The notes under the pieces were generated by a model. It had not been told where the DNA came from and did not search any database. It was given only the letters and a program-made list of their open reading frames with translations. Positions 33,261-43,417 of a stretch of 64,000 bases of DNA are shown one piece after another (the first letter of the stretch is position 1; each line of letters starts with the position of its first letter). The position numbers were made by a program, and so were the translations under genes. The DNA comes from Ochotona curzoniae (Eukaryota; Chordata; Mammalia; Lagomorpha; Ochotonidae), in NCBI RefSeq assembly GCF_017591425.1, contig NW_024466607.1:14392501-14456500 (forward strand). Reading direction: 5' to 3'.

Positions 33261-33515
33261 TACGACTTCAGGGGGTGGGGTCGAGGACGAGTTTACGTCG
33301 GCTAGGGGCGGGGCCGAGTGTACGCTGCTGGGGGCGGGACTGAGGGCGGGGATACGGCGTTTGGGGGCGGGACTGAGGTGTCAGGGGGCCGGGACTAGGG
33401 CGGCCTGGGCGGGATTACGACGTGAGGGGGCGGGGCCGAAGCTGAGGGCGGGTTTACGGAGAATGGGGCGGGGTTACAACGGCTGGGGCGGGACCGAGGG
33501 GCAGAGCCAGGCCAT
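33261..33515 (+). repeat. Degenerate continuation of the minisatellite: array of GC boxes
   Basis: At least eight GGGGCGGG/GGGCGGG motifs alternate with TTACG/ATACG/TTACGTCG. The spacing is irregular, about 20-40 bp. Confidence 0.75.
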
Positions 33516-33529
33516 TTGAGGCGGGACCT

Positions 33530-33735
33530 CAAGTTCAAGCCCAACCTGCTCCACTTGCGAACCAGCTCTCAGACAATGTACCTGGGAAAGCAGCGGAGGA
33601 TGGCCCAAAGCCTTAGGATCCTGCACTCACCTGGGAGCCAGGAAGAAGCTCCAGGCTCCTGGCTTCCAGTCCCAAATGTTGTGGTCATTTGGGGAGTGAA
33701 CCAGCAGATGGAAGATCTGTCTTCCTTGGGGTAGG
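33530..33735 (+). repeat. C-SINE, 5'-truncated
   Basis: CAACCTGCTCCACTTGCGAAC to CCAGCAGATGGAAGATCTG. Confidence 0.85.
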
Positions 33736-33829
33736 AGAGGAAGCTCGCGAAGTGCCAGGAACAGAAAGGCAGGCAGGCAGATGGGTGATGAGGGCTACTG
33801 TGAAGGTTTGGTTTTTCCCTGAGCGCGGA

Positions 33830-33846
33830 GGCGCCCCCTGAGCACC
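33830..33846 (-). promoter_or_regulatory. CTCF-like motif (minus orientation)
   Basis: The reverse complement of GGCGCCCCCTGAGCACC contains CAGGGGGCGCC, the CTCF core. Confidence 0.45.
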
Positions 33847-34001
33847 TGAGACCATCAGAGCTGAGCTGGCGCTGGGGCACACCAGCAACCGTCTGCCACA
33901 GCAGTTTCCGTAGCCTCTCAGTGATCCCAGAGAGTTTGCAGACAGCTTGGGAAAAGGGCACAAAAAATAAACTTAGCTGGACGCAGGTGTTTCCTGTGTG
34001 T

Positions 34002-34016
34002 CCACCAGAGGGCAGC
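34002..34016 (+). promoter_or_regulatory. CTCF-type motif 1
   Basis: CCACCAGAGGGCAGC fits the CTCF core consensus CCASYAGRKGGCRS. Confidence 0.7.
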
Positions 34017-34857
34017 AGATATCAGCTAGAGCGCCAGGATTGCTGCCTCCTTGAGTGTGCGTGGAGCAGGGAGCCGCCTGGGCAAGCCTCTGCAGCTCAC
34101 ACACCGTCCACAAGGTCAAGGTGCACCTCACCGGCCCTGAGCTCCGCTCCAGCTGCCTTCCCAGGAAGCCTCAGGGCGGCGGGCTCTCGTGCGCCCTCCC
34201 CAGTCCCTCACTGGACTGACTTGCTCTTCAGTTTTCCTCTGCTGCTCTCTCGTTCCAGCCCTAAGTCCCCAGACACAGCCACACTGAGTGCCTTGGGACT
34301 GGCCCTCGTCCGTGGGGCTCTGCTCCACTCCCTGAACTGGACCCAGAGCTGTGTCACCAGGAGGCCTTCCAGGGGCGCCATGGAGGCAGCGGTCACCATA
34401 CACCTTTCAGCGTGCAGTGACATCTCCTGGACTGTGAGGGGTGGGGGGACCTCACCTGACGTCACAGCACCCACCCCTGGGAAGCTCTCTTTGGGACCAC
34501 TGAGCAAGGTATGGGATGACCTGAACTCTCTGGGAAACCAGTGGGCCACACTGCATCCTGAAGCTTCCATCCCTGTTCAAGTTCTCCCTCTGCCCAGTCC
34601 TCTTCTTCCCTCTTCCTTTCCCAGGTGCTGGCTGGGGCACCTGTAGGAGACTGGACCAGCTTTCCATCAGCTTCTGGAAAGGCCCAGGGTTCACCACAGT
34701 AGCATTGATGGCCTGTCCCCTCCCCCTCTACCACATTGGAGGAGCCAGGGGACTTAGGACTCACACCTAGAAAGAGAGGTGAGTGTACAAAGTTGGTCAG
34801 AACTGACTGATATCCGGGGAGTCTGTGGTAGCCGGGTGGCAGGGTGCTGGGTGCTGT

Positions 34858-34872
34858 CCACCAGAGGGCAGC
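34858..34872 (+). promoter_or_regulatory. CTCF-type motif 2
   Basis: Identical to motif 1 over 18 bp (TGTCCACCAGAGGGCAGC), same orientation, 856 bp away. Confidence 0.7.
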
Positions 34873-35199
34873 CTTAGGTGCCATGCTGGTGAGGAAATAG
34901 GCGCCATGTGGTCCACTACAGGCATGCAAGGCACCCATCCCGGCTGCACCCAATCATGGAGCAATGCAGGAGCCAGGGAGGAGCTGAACCAGGCCTGATG
35001 GTGGGGACAGACAAAGGAGAAATATTGGACAAGTATCTAGGCTGGAATGGGGTGGGGGATGGGGCTTGAAAGGAGGAGCAGACAGGTTCACAGTCACATC
35101 CTGGGAGCCTCTGTGGACACGGAGGTGGGGTGTCTTCATGGGAACCTGGCCACAGAGGCGGGCGTGTCTGACAGCTCCACATGGGAACCTAGCACTCAG

Positions 35200-35310
35200 T
35201 TGGTGTCTGGGTCAGACCAGGGTTCCATCCATGCTCTGGCCTCACCTGCATCTGTGTGACCCTGGGTAAGTTAGGGCCTCCTGGGGCCTCGTTTTCCCCA
35301 TGTGGCAATC
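35200..35310 (+). repeat. MIR fragment
   Basis: CATCTGTGTGACCCTGGGTAAG, then CCTCGTTTTCCCCATGTGGCAA, the conserved MIR core and 3' side. Confidence 0.8.
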
Positions 35311-38300
35311 CCCACGAAGGCTGGAGTATGCAGCTGTCTGCCTTCCTCCTGGCCTGTTGTTCCAGTGGGATAGCCTGAGCTGGTGGTAGCTCCAGCCTTG
35401 GGGACCGGGTTGGAGGGTGAGGGTCGGGGCCCTGGACGACCCCCGGCTCCCTGAGCTCCTGCAATACGCACCAGGCTCCGAGAACTCAGAGCTACAGAAA
35501 CTGCTGTCACAGATGGTGCTGCTGTGCCCCAGCTCCAGTGCTCAGCTCTGATGGTCTGATAGACCTCTGCAGGTTTCCTACGCAACCTTTCGTCCCTGCC
35601 TCTGGGGTTTTGCACACTGGCCAAGGGGAACACAGCCCTGGGAAGAAAAGGCTCTTGTACAAGTGCCCAGTCCTAATCCACTGCGCACGGACCGGCAGCG
35701 GAAAGCTGGGCCCCTCTGATGCCCAGCCAGCCGCCCCGTGTCCCACATTCTGGTGCCAGCCCCGTCTGCCCTGGGCCAAGCAACCACACAGCCCAGGGCT
35801 GTTGCCATTTGGGCCTTTGGGGATGAAGAGGTTGCGCTGAGAGCCATGGGTGGGGTTTGGTTGTGTTCTGGGTGCCTTCGGCCAATTGGGGTGGGATGGG
35901 GTGGGAGCCCAGGTGAGCTCCTATGTGGCCTGGTCTATGGTCCTGCCTCCCTTCCCTGGAAACCCTGGCTTGTTCTCTGAGCTGTAAGGGAAACTGGAAC
36001 TTTGTAGTCCGGGGGGGCGGGTCTCCTTTGGCTCACCCATCCCTTTAGGGAGCATGGGGAGCCCCGTCTTTCAGAGGAGACTGATGGGCTTTGAAGAGAC
36101 AGTTGGTGTGACCCTGATCCAGGAGCTTCCCCTTCCAAGTGGTGGAGGCCAAAAGCCTGCAGACAGGTGAATGGAGCTATGGTGCCAGTGCGGTTGTCCA
36201 GAGGGCCACCATCTCTGTGGCTCTGACCTGGCCTGGGGTGGGAGCTGCAGGAGGGGGCAGCACCTTTCATTAGGAGCAGCTGTCTGGATAGCAGCTGGGA
36301 GCGGCCACACTGAAAGTGACCTGATACAGGGACCTGCATTCTGAAGTACAGGTGCAGGTACCTTGGGGGACAACCGGATAGAATGGGTACTGGTGGTATT
36401 TGATGAAGTTAGGAATGAATAAGATCAGTGCTTTACAAGTCATTGTCTTAAACTGACAAAAATATAAAAATTCAGCCATGCAGTAAAATGTAAAGAGGAA
36501 ATGAAAGTGTGTGCTTGCGGTGACTCTGGACTCTGCTGGCCGACACTGGCCCTGCCCGCCTTGTGGGTCCTGCTCTGCCGCTGTCAGTCCGACGAGGTTT
36601 TCCACAGCATCAGAAGGCTAGGTATATCCCAAGTCTGGGGACAAGGTGGTGGCCATACAGGAAGCAGGAGGTTCAGGGGGCAGAGTCAGGGGACAGACGG
36701 GACTGTACATCACAAGAGCTGAGTTGCAAATGATGCTGGGGACAGAGTGGGGGTGGAGAGAGCCACAAGGTTCTGACCTTCAGAGAGGATCCAGTGGCTC
36801 TTCCCCTAGTATGGCGTGTGGGACGGGAGACACTTGTTGATTGAGCGGCTGGGCAACGGGGGAGTATATCGCATTTAGTCTGGCCTGATCACCGAGCTGA
36901 CACAGACCAAGGTGGACCACACATGCGTCAGAAGTGCCACTCCAGTTCCAGGTGCCAGGCCTGGCCTCATGTACACAGGTCCCCTGCACAACCTCCACGG
37001 GGAGACCCTCTGGTCATCAGGGCACCCTCAGGATGTGGGGCCGTGTCTGCTCACTGTCTTAGAACCCCATTCTTCTCTTGCTTCTGCCCCATCCCCCTGC
37101 CTACTCCTCTTCTCCAGTGCTTCCTGGACCTGCTCATGTCAGCAGAGATGTCTGTGTTGCTAAACCTGAGATTGGGCCTCATCCTTCAAGGTCACCTGTC
37201 CCTCCCTGCCCACTGCTTGGTGTGTGTTCTTGGCCTCTCTTACACCTGCTGCTGTCTCTGTCCTCCCTGCCTTATGGCTGCCTATGGAGGAGACGAACCA
37301 GACTCAGCAGAAGGGGGTGGGCCCCTGTGGGAGGACAGAAAGGCCTTCTCACTGGAGGAAGATTCTCCTGTGGCTGGGCTCGCCATCCCCAAGATTCTGC
37401 AGAGGGGATTTCAGCTGCAAAGAGAGGGCCGGGCCCCAGCTTGTGGGCCTGAGTCTCTTAGGGTCTCCCTGGGGACAGGCAGGCTCCCCTGTCCCTGACA
37501 TCAAACATTGGAAGCACTGCCATTTCCCTGGCCACCACATAGCCAGACAGCCTCCTCTACATCCTGGCCCGTGGGCCGAGACAGCTGCCCCGGCCGGCAA
37601 GGATTCTGCCCCTCCTGCTTTTCTGCAGGTTTGCCGTGTGTGATGCCCCTAAGTACCTGGGCACCTGAAGCCAGAGTCCTTCTGGTGCCCGGGGCCTCTG
37701 GCAGGGCCTGGGAGGCCATGGGAGCCGGAGGAAGGTCCTGTTTTCCTGTGGGAACTTGTTGGGGCTGCCAGCAGTGTGGGGGCAGGGAGAGAACAGGGCT
37801 GCGGGTCCCCTCCTCGTCTGGGGGTTGCTCCTGGCAACACTGCTCTCTCCCGGCTCTCCATGGCCTCGGGCAGGGACCCAGACGGCCGCAGGGGCTCTGT
37901 GTCTCCCGTCTGCATGACAAGACTGAAAGCTCTGCCCTGGCTGGCCTGCTCGAGAGGCGAAGCAGTCGCCAGAGTAAAGACAAGCGAAGCCGAGAGGGGC
38001 CCCAATTAGAGCAGCAAGCGGTTCCCACCACAGGCCCTGGCCGCCCCTCAAAGCAAGTCCGAAGAAGAAGGCGGGCAGGCGGGCGGGCTTGCAGCAGCTG
38101 TGTGAGTAATAGGGTCCTTGCCTGGGCTCAGGAAGTCCAGGGGTGAGGGGGAGGGCCAGAGGGCCCAAGGCCAGCTCCCTTTCTCCTGCAGGGAAGGGCT
38201 GAGGGAGTGGGACCCCCCAGGCAGGGAGGGCCCTGGGTCCGCCCCACAGTCCCACACAGGGGGTGTCACAGGGAACCAGAGATGGGCTTGCTCTGGAGCT

Positions 38301-38552
38301 GCCAGCTCCCACCATCCTACATTCTAGAGAAACCTCAGCCCCTCTCTTGCTTGCAGCCAAGGATAAAGCAAGAAACTACCCTGTGCTTGGGGAGACCAGA
38401 ATCTGCCATTCTTCTGCCCACCTGTTCATCTGTCAGTCCAACAAAACCTGCTGCCTACTGAGCACCCTGGGGTTCCCAGCTCTCAAAGGCCTGTGTTCTC
38501 CAGAAATCAGGAAGAAAACCAGTAAACTAATCAGGAAAAGCTCACGGAGAGG

Positions 38553-38775
38553 TGGCAGAGTGGCTACGGGCACAGATTTTACAAGAAGACCTGGGTTCGA
38601 ATCCCAGTTCCAACTATATCATCTGACCATAAGGGACCCACCTGACCCATGTGCCTGGGTCTCCCCCCTCTGCAGGTGGGGATCATCACAGAATCTGTCG
38701 CACCAGGGAGTTCTAAGGGTGAAGTGATGCTCATGTTCCTGAAGTACTTAGGAGGACCCGGCAAATTTCAAAAGG
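38553..38775 (+). repeat. MIR, nearly full length
   Basis: The tRNA-like head GTGGCAGAGTGGCTACGGGC and the B box GGGTTCGAATCCCAG are kept. The MIR core and GTGAAGTGATGCTCATG follow. Confidence 0.88.
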
Positions 38776-38921
38776 AGATGTGTTAAATTAAAACATATAT
38801 ATACATATTTCTAGCAGCAACAAACACTAGGCAGGACGCAGGGGGGTCTGGGACGGGGGTTAGGGGAAGGACAGAACACGAGTATTGTGGTGTTTTTCAC
38901 TTCAAGTACTAAGCGACCCTG

Positions 38922-39200
38922 GGCCGACACTGTGTACAGCGGGTAAAGTCACTGTGCAACGCTCACAACCAATATGCATGCTAGTTCAAGTCTCAACTGC
39001 TCCCATTCAGCTCTCTGCTGTGTGCCTAGGAGAGCAACAGAAGATGGCTTAAATCCTTGGGCCTCTGCATCCATGAGGGAGCCCTGGCAAAGCTCCTGGA
39101 TGCAGATTGGCTTAGCTCTGGGTTGTGGCCACTTGGGCAGTGAACCGGTGGATGGAATATCTCTCTGTCTTTCCTTCTGTGAATCTGCCTTTCTTCTCTT
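38922..39200 (+). repeat. C-SINE
   Basis: GGGCCGACACTGTGTACAGC to CTTCTGTGAATCTGCCTTTC. Its A-tail is displaced by the next, opposite insertion. Confidence 0.82.
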
Positions 39201-39208
39201 TTTTTTCT

Positions 39209-39541
39209 TTCTTTTTTTTTTCAAAGATTTTATTTCTTTGTATTGCAAAGTCAGATTTATTTAGAGAGGAGGAGAGACAGAGAAGATCTTTCGTCTGATG
39301 ATTCACTCCTCAAGTGACCACAACAGGTGGTGCTGCGTCAATCCGAAGCCAGAAGCCAGGAGCTCTTCTAGGTCTCTCACACGGGTGCAGGGTCCCAAGG
39401 GTTTTGGCAGTCTTTGTTTTTCCAGGCCACAAGCAGGGAGCTGGATAGGAAGCAGGGCTGCTGGGATTAGAACCGGCGCCCATATGGGATCCTGGTGCGT
39501 TAAACGCGAGGACTTTAGCCGCTAGGCCATGGCACTGGGCC
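39209..39541 (-). repeat. C-SINE abutting the previous copy
   Basis: T-run, AAAGATTTTATTTCTTTG, to GGCCATGGCACTGGGCCC. Head-on arrangement with the plus-strand copy. Confidence 0.92.
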
Positions 39542-39544
39542 CAA

Positions 39545-39690
39545 AAATTCAGCATAATTTAAAACATAAAAATAAAATTAATCACAATTAAACACATTAC
39601 AAACCCAGCTCCTGGGGGACATCAGGCTCATTTCAAATGTTCAACAGCCATAGGGAGCAAGTGTCTACCCCACTGGACAGCATTGACAGG
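39545..39690 (-). mobile_element. MER5A-type hAT DNA element fragment
   Basis: AAAATAAAATTAATCACAATTA, then GCTCATTTCAAATGTTCAAC, then CCCCACTGGACAGCA fits the reverse of MER5A. Confidence 0.6.
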
Positions 39691-39749
39691 AGTCACAGAA
39701 AAAAATTTTTCAGAGTTATTTTACAGACGCTATTAAACGAATTAAAAGG

Positions 39750-40091
39750 GGCCTGGTGGCATGGCCTAGCAAGGTGGCCTATCGGCTAAGGTCCTCGCCT
39801 TGAACGTACCGGGATCCCATATGGGTGCCAGTTCTGATCCCGGCGGCCCCACTTCCCATCCAGCTCCCTGCTTGTGGCCTGGGAAAGCAGTCGAGGACGG
39901 CTCAAAGCTTTGGGACCCTGCACCCATGTGGGAGACCTGGAGGAAGTTCCTGGATCCTGGCTTCGGATCGGCATAGCACCAGCCGTTGCGCTCACTTGGG
40001 GAGTGAATCATTGGATGGAAGATCTTCCTCTCTGTCTCTCTTCCTCTCTGTATATCTGACTTTCCAATAAATAAATAACTCTTTAAAAAAT
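39750..40091 (+). repeat. C-SINE with short head insertion
   Basis: Target duplication AATTAAAAGG at 39740-39749 and 40092-40101. The head has a local duplication (GGCCTAGCAAGGTGGCCTA). Confidence 0.93.
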
Positions 40092-40689
40092 AATTAAAAG
40101 GAACAATATCTTGCATTTGGAGAGTGCTAAAGACACAGAGTGCTAAAAATAGTCATTTATTTTGTAAACTGGGTGATGGTGAGGAAGGCAAGAATGAAAC
40201 TTAGGTTTTAGACAGATTGTCCAAAGGGATGGTTTAGCAATATATTCTCAGTGTAGCACAGCAGGGTGTTTTGGGGCCAAACATTAAAAATAGGAATGAA
40301 GGAAATCAATGGAGAAGAAGACCAGAAAGAGGAAAATGAGGCCCATGGTAGAGAAAGTGCTGAGTGAGATGGAGATGCAGAGCCAGATGTACCAGTAACT
40401 GTAAAGCTGAGCTTCTCAAGGATACAGAGATGGTTGGCCCTGTATCTCCACATGTGGCCAATAAAGCAGATATAGGAAATGTTGGAGGACCAGCATTAAG
40501 GTGGTCTTTTTTTTTTTTTTAAAGCAATGCTATCCCCACACATACCATCTGTATGTTTTTTACAAGGGGCTCGCCTACAACAGGACAACACAGGGAGGTA
40601 AAGGTGAAGGGATGAGAGATGAACCGCTTTACAAGCATGAACCGAGGGGAAGCTGCAGTGGGCAGAACACTGGGAGACTAGATGGCAGA

Positions 40690-40807
40690 GGGGACGGCAG
40701 TCACTCGGGGAGTGAACCATCAGACAGAAGATCTTCTTCTCTGTCTCTCCTCCTCTCTGTATATCCACCTTTCTAATAAAAATAAATAAATCTTTAAAAA
40801 AAAAAAA
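40690..40807 (+). repeat. C-SINE 3' fragment
   Basis: GGGGAGTGAACCATCAGACAG to AATAAAAATAAATAAATC. Confidence 0.85.
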
Positions 40808-40821
40808 GTCAAGGTGTCGCA

Positions 40822-41070
40822 ATGGATTGCATTGTGTCTCAACATAAAAGATACGCTGGACTCCTGACCCCCAACACCTGTGACTGTAGCCCTATCCAAA
40901 GGTCATGTGAGGACCAGGCCAAACATATGGAGCCACACTCAAAACCTGGAGTGATGTCACTTCCAGCCAAAAGCCGCCGAGGGTTGTTGTCATCTACCAG
41001 AGGCTCACAGGAAGCCACAGCCCACCAGGGGCTTCCTAAGTTTCCCCAGCAGGACAAACTCCCAGACCCA
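40822..41070 (+). mobile_element. MaLR-like LTR fragment
   Basis: GGATTGCATTGTGTCTCAACA, TGGACTCCTGACCCCCAACACC, GGTCATGTGAGGACCAGGCC and CTACCAGAGGCTCACAGGAAG follow the order seen in old ERVL-MaLR-type LTRs. It is a heavily decayed non-coding remnant. Confidence 0.5.
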
Positions 41071-42060
41071 GATCTCACATGTACCAGCAGGTGCCAGGCC
41101 CTTACCCAATTTAGTCTGCCCTCTGTCTCAGCCTTTGGGTAAGCTGGTGGAAACTGTGACCCAGCCTTCCCCACATCCTATTCTTGGGTGTAGCTGCAGG
41201 TGTTGCAGTCTGGACCAGTCTGGCTTGTTCCCAGCCCCAGTATCCATGTATATTGGAGGGTTCCATGGTCATGCCTAGCTCAGCCCGTCACCATGTCCAG
41301 TTCTTAACAAAGCCAGCAGAAATTGCAGTTCTACAGAGGTAGGCCCACATATTCCCTACCAGAATCTGCCCCCAGACCTGGTTCTCTTGCATGCTGGTTA
41401 GTGTTATAGTCCAACCTAACGTGATACATCCCTGGTTATGCCATTGGGGTGGGTACTGTGACCTAGCCCTAAGAGGTAAAGCCCGAGCCTAGCTTTAGTG
41501 TATTCCAGTGGGTGGTGATCAGTGCTAACTAACCCAGCTCAGGTCTCCCACATGGGCGGGTACATTGATCTGTCCCAGAAAGGTTCTTTAGTTTCCCTCC
41601 TCCAAACCTCTTGATCTCTTTCCCCTCGCTTACCTGCAAGTGCAGTGGCCTTGTTAGTGAAAATCCCCCAGAAATCATTCCTCACTTGCAACATACACCC
41701 TCAGCAGACCTTCCTCCCACACATCCCCATACCTCCTTCCCTAGGAAATTCAGTCCCTGCTCCCAGGAGTACATGGGTTTCCCAGCCCAGTCTTTCAGTG
41801 ATGTGGTGTGCTGGCCTGGAGTTCTGCCTACCCACTAGGGACCTAAGCTCCTGGCTCATGTGCTGGCCTGGAATCCCACTCCTTACAGCACACCACACCA
41901 GCATGCTAACTTACGACTCCCTCCTCCCTCCACTCCCTAGCCCACGATCAAGCATGTGGGGAATTCTCAAGGTTGGCTCTGCCTCCTTGGGTGTGAGACC
42001 CCATGTCCCTGTACGCCCCTGCTGGTGCTATCCCCATTCCACAGGCCCCTCCAAGAAAAA
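41070..42060 (+). mobile_element. Degenerate repetitive block, possibly an L1 5' UTR or LTR remnant
   Basis: The phrases 'AGCAGGTGCCAGGCC', 'GCTGGTGGAAACTGTGACCCAGCC', 'GGTGTTGCAGTCTGG', 'GGTACTGTGACCTAGCC' recur every 60-100 bp, in the manner of lagomorph L1 5' UTRs. No coding capacity is seen. Confidence 0.4.
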
Positions 42061-42069
42061 TCTTGTATC

Positions 42070-42300
42070 ATTTGAATCATTCTATAAATGACCACAGCTG
42101 GGGCTGGGCCAGACCACAGCCAGGACCTCAGAACTGAATCAAGGGCTCCCATAAGGGTAGCAGGGACTCAAGTATTTGAATCATCACGTGCTGCCTCCCA
42201 GGGCGTGCATGAGCAGGAAACTCCAATCAGAAATGGAGCGAGAATTTGAACTCCGGCACTCTGATATCAGATGGGAGCATCCCAAGCGGCCCGCCCCTCC
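42070..42300 (-). repeat. C-SINE, old copy
   Basis: GACCACAGCTGGGGCTGGGCC to GAATTTGAACTCCGGCACTC and ATATCAGATGGGAGCATCCC. Confidence 0.78.
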
Positions 42301-42469
42301 GGCTCTGTCCAACTCCCTTGACTGTGCACACCCTCATTTCAAAGTTGGCTTCTCAAGCTGTCTGTTAATTGTTTGAGGATGGGGAATCCATGTCATCCAT
42401 CCAGTATTCCTACATATTTAATATGTACGAAGGAAGGACAGCATGTCTTTTGTGATGGGTGAAGGAAGC

Positions 42470-42800
42470 TGTTTCGGACTGAACTTCACCCCCACAGTTC
42501 AAGGTGACTGCTGGAGACAGGGCCTGTTAGGAGCCGAGTTAAGGTGACATGAAGTGGTAACAAATCAGAGTTCCATCATGAAGGGAAAATGGCTTGCTCT
42601 CTCTCCACGTGGGGTCATGGCAAGTTGTCCCAACAGCCGCTCATAAGCCTGGACAAGCTGCTCGCTGGGGTAACCCAGCCTGGTGGCATGGTGAACACAC
42701 AATGCCAACACATTCAGCCACACCAGTCCCGGCTCACACATCATTTCTGAGGGTCCTAACATGTCTACGGGCATGTTTTAGGGGAAACAAGGGCTATGGG
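42470..42800 (+). mobile_element. Possible second MaLR-like LTR fragment
   Basis: TTCGGACTGAACTTCACCCCC, GGAGACAGGGCCTGTTAGGAG and GTTAAGGTGACATGAAGTGG recall MLT/MST-type LTR starts. Decayed. Confidence 0.4.
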
Positions 42801-42844
42801 GATGCGAGGGTGACAGTGTCAACTGGCGGCAATGGGGAGGACAT

Positions 42845-43255
42845 GGTAGCTTTTTAAAAAGTTTTATTTCAAGAACTTGTTTTGTTTTAAACTGGTATTT
42901 CAAAAAAAGGTGGGTCAAATACAAAAAAAAAAAAGTCAGTTGAATAACAGCATAGAGGTTTAGAAATCACATCGGCAGGAGCCATGTACAGACAGCACAG
43001 ACAAAAACAATCCAGCGTATGCAATTCTGTTCCATTTCTTTGCTTATTTTGAGTATGTGGGTTTTCCCTCCCCCTCCCACCTCCTGTATAAAATACAATC
43101 GATGCATGCCATGAAACCAGAAAAAAAGGAAAGAGTTTTAACAAATGGTTACAAGAAATAGACTCTGTACAAGAGAACACCATCGGTCCCTTGCCCCATT
43201 CCCCCCACCCCCGCCGCCCTGCCCCAGCTTCCTCTCTCCCCTCGCTCTATCTTTT
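42845..43255 (-). other. CSPG5: CSPG5 3' UTR
   Basis: About 410 nt run from the TAA to an AATAAA at 42868-42863. The stretch is unique apart from a few A/T runs. Its end is estimated from the signal. Confidence 0.75.
42863..42868 (-). terminator. CSPG5: CSPG5 polyadenylation signal AATAAA
   Basis: A minus-strand TGAAATAAAACTT hexamer context, the first canonical signal after the stop codon. Confidence 0.75.
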
Positions 43256-43417
43256 TTAGGTTAGATTATTCTGAAGACAGTTCACCTCCAAGTCCACCTG
43301 GTCACCTTTGCCGCCCTCGAGTTTGGGCGATGTGGAGTTCTGGATGTTAAATGACTCCTCCTCTTTCAGGCAGGACTTGAGTGCCTCCTGGATTTTGTGG
43401 GGTGCACTAGGGTCATC
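43256..43417 (-). CDS. CSPG5: CSPG5 coding exon 5 and stop
   Basis: The acceptor is CCTTCCAG|GATGAC. The exon encodes DDPSAPHKIQEALKSCLKEE and onward to VNCLQNNLT, then TAA at 43258-43256. Confidence 0.95.
   Translation of the reverse strand, partial: DDPSAPHKIQEALKSCLKEEESFNIQNSTSPKLEGGKGDQVDLEVNCLQNNLT

Larger units (their letters stand above)
34017..38550. other. Intergenic, nearly free of SINEs; no gene recognised
   Basis: Apart from a MIR at 35200 the stretch is unique. Many overlapping open frames (up to 267 codons on the minus strand at 37557-38360) follow from GC content; none resembles a known protein and none shows a convincing exon. Confidence 0.55.

Noticed and set aside
32916..33343. 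Gly/Arg-rich frames resembling an RGG protein
   Set aside because: Generated by the 41-bp minisatellite in several registers. There is no exon structure.
37501..38360. Open frames up to 267 codons around 37.5-38.4 kb
   Set aside because: Overlapping frames on both strands, no conserved motif, no convincing splice sites and no known gene at this place in the syntenic block.
38553..38625. tRNA gene candidate with A and B boxes
   Set aside because: The sequence continues into the MIR core and 3' end, so it is the tRNA-like head of a MIR, and it cannot form a proper acceptor stem.
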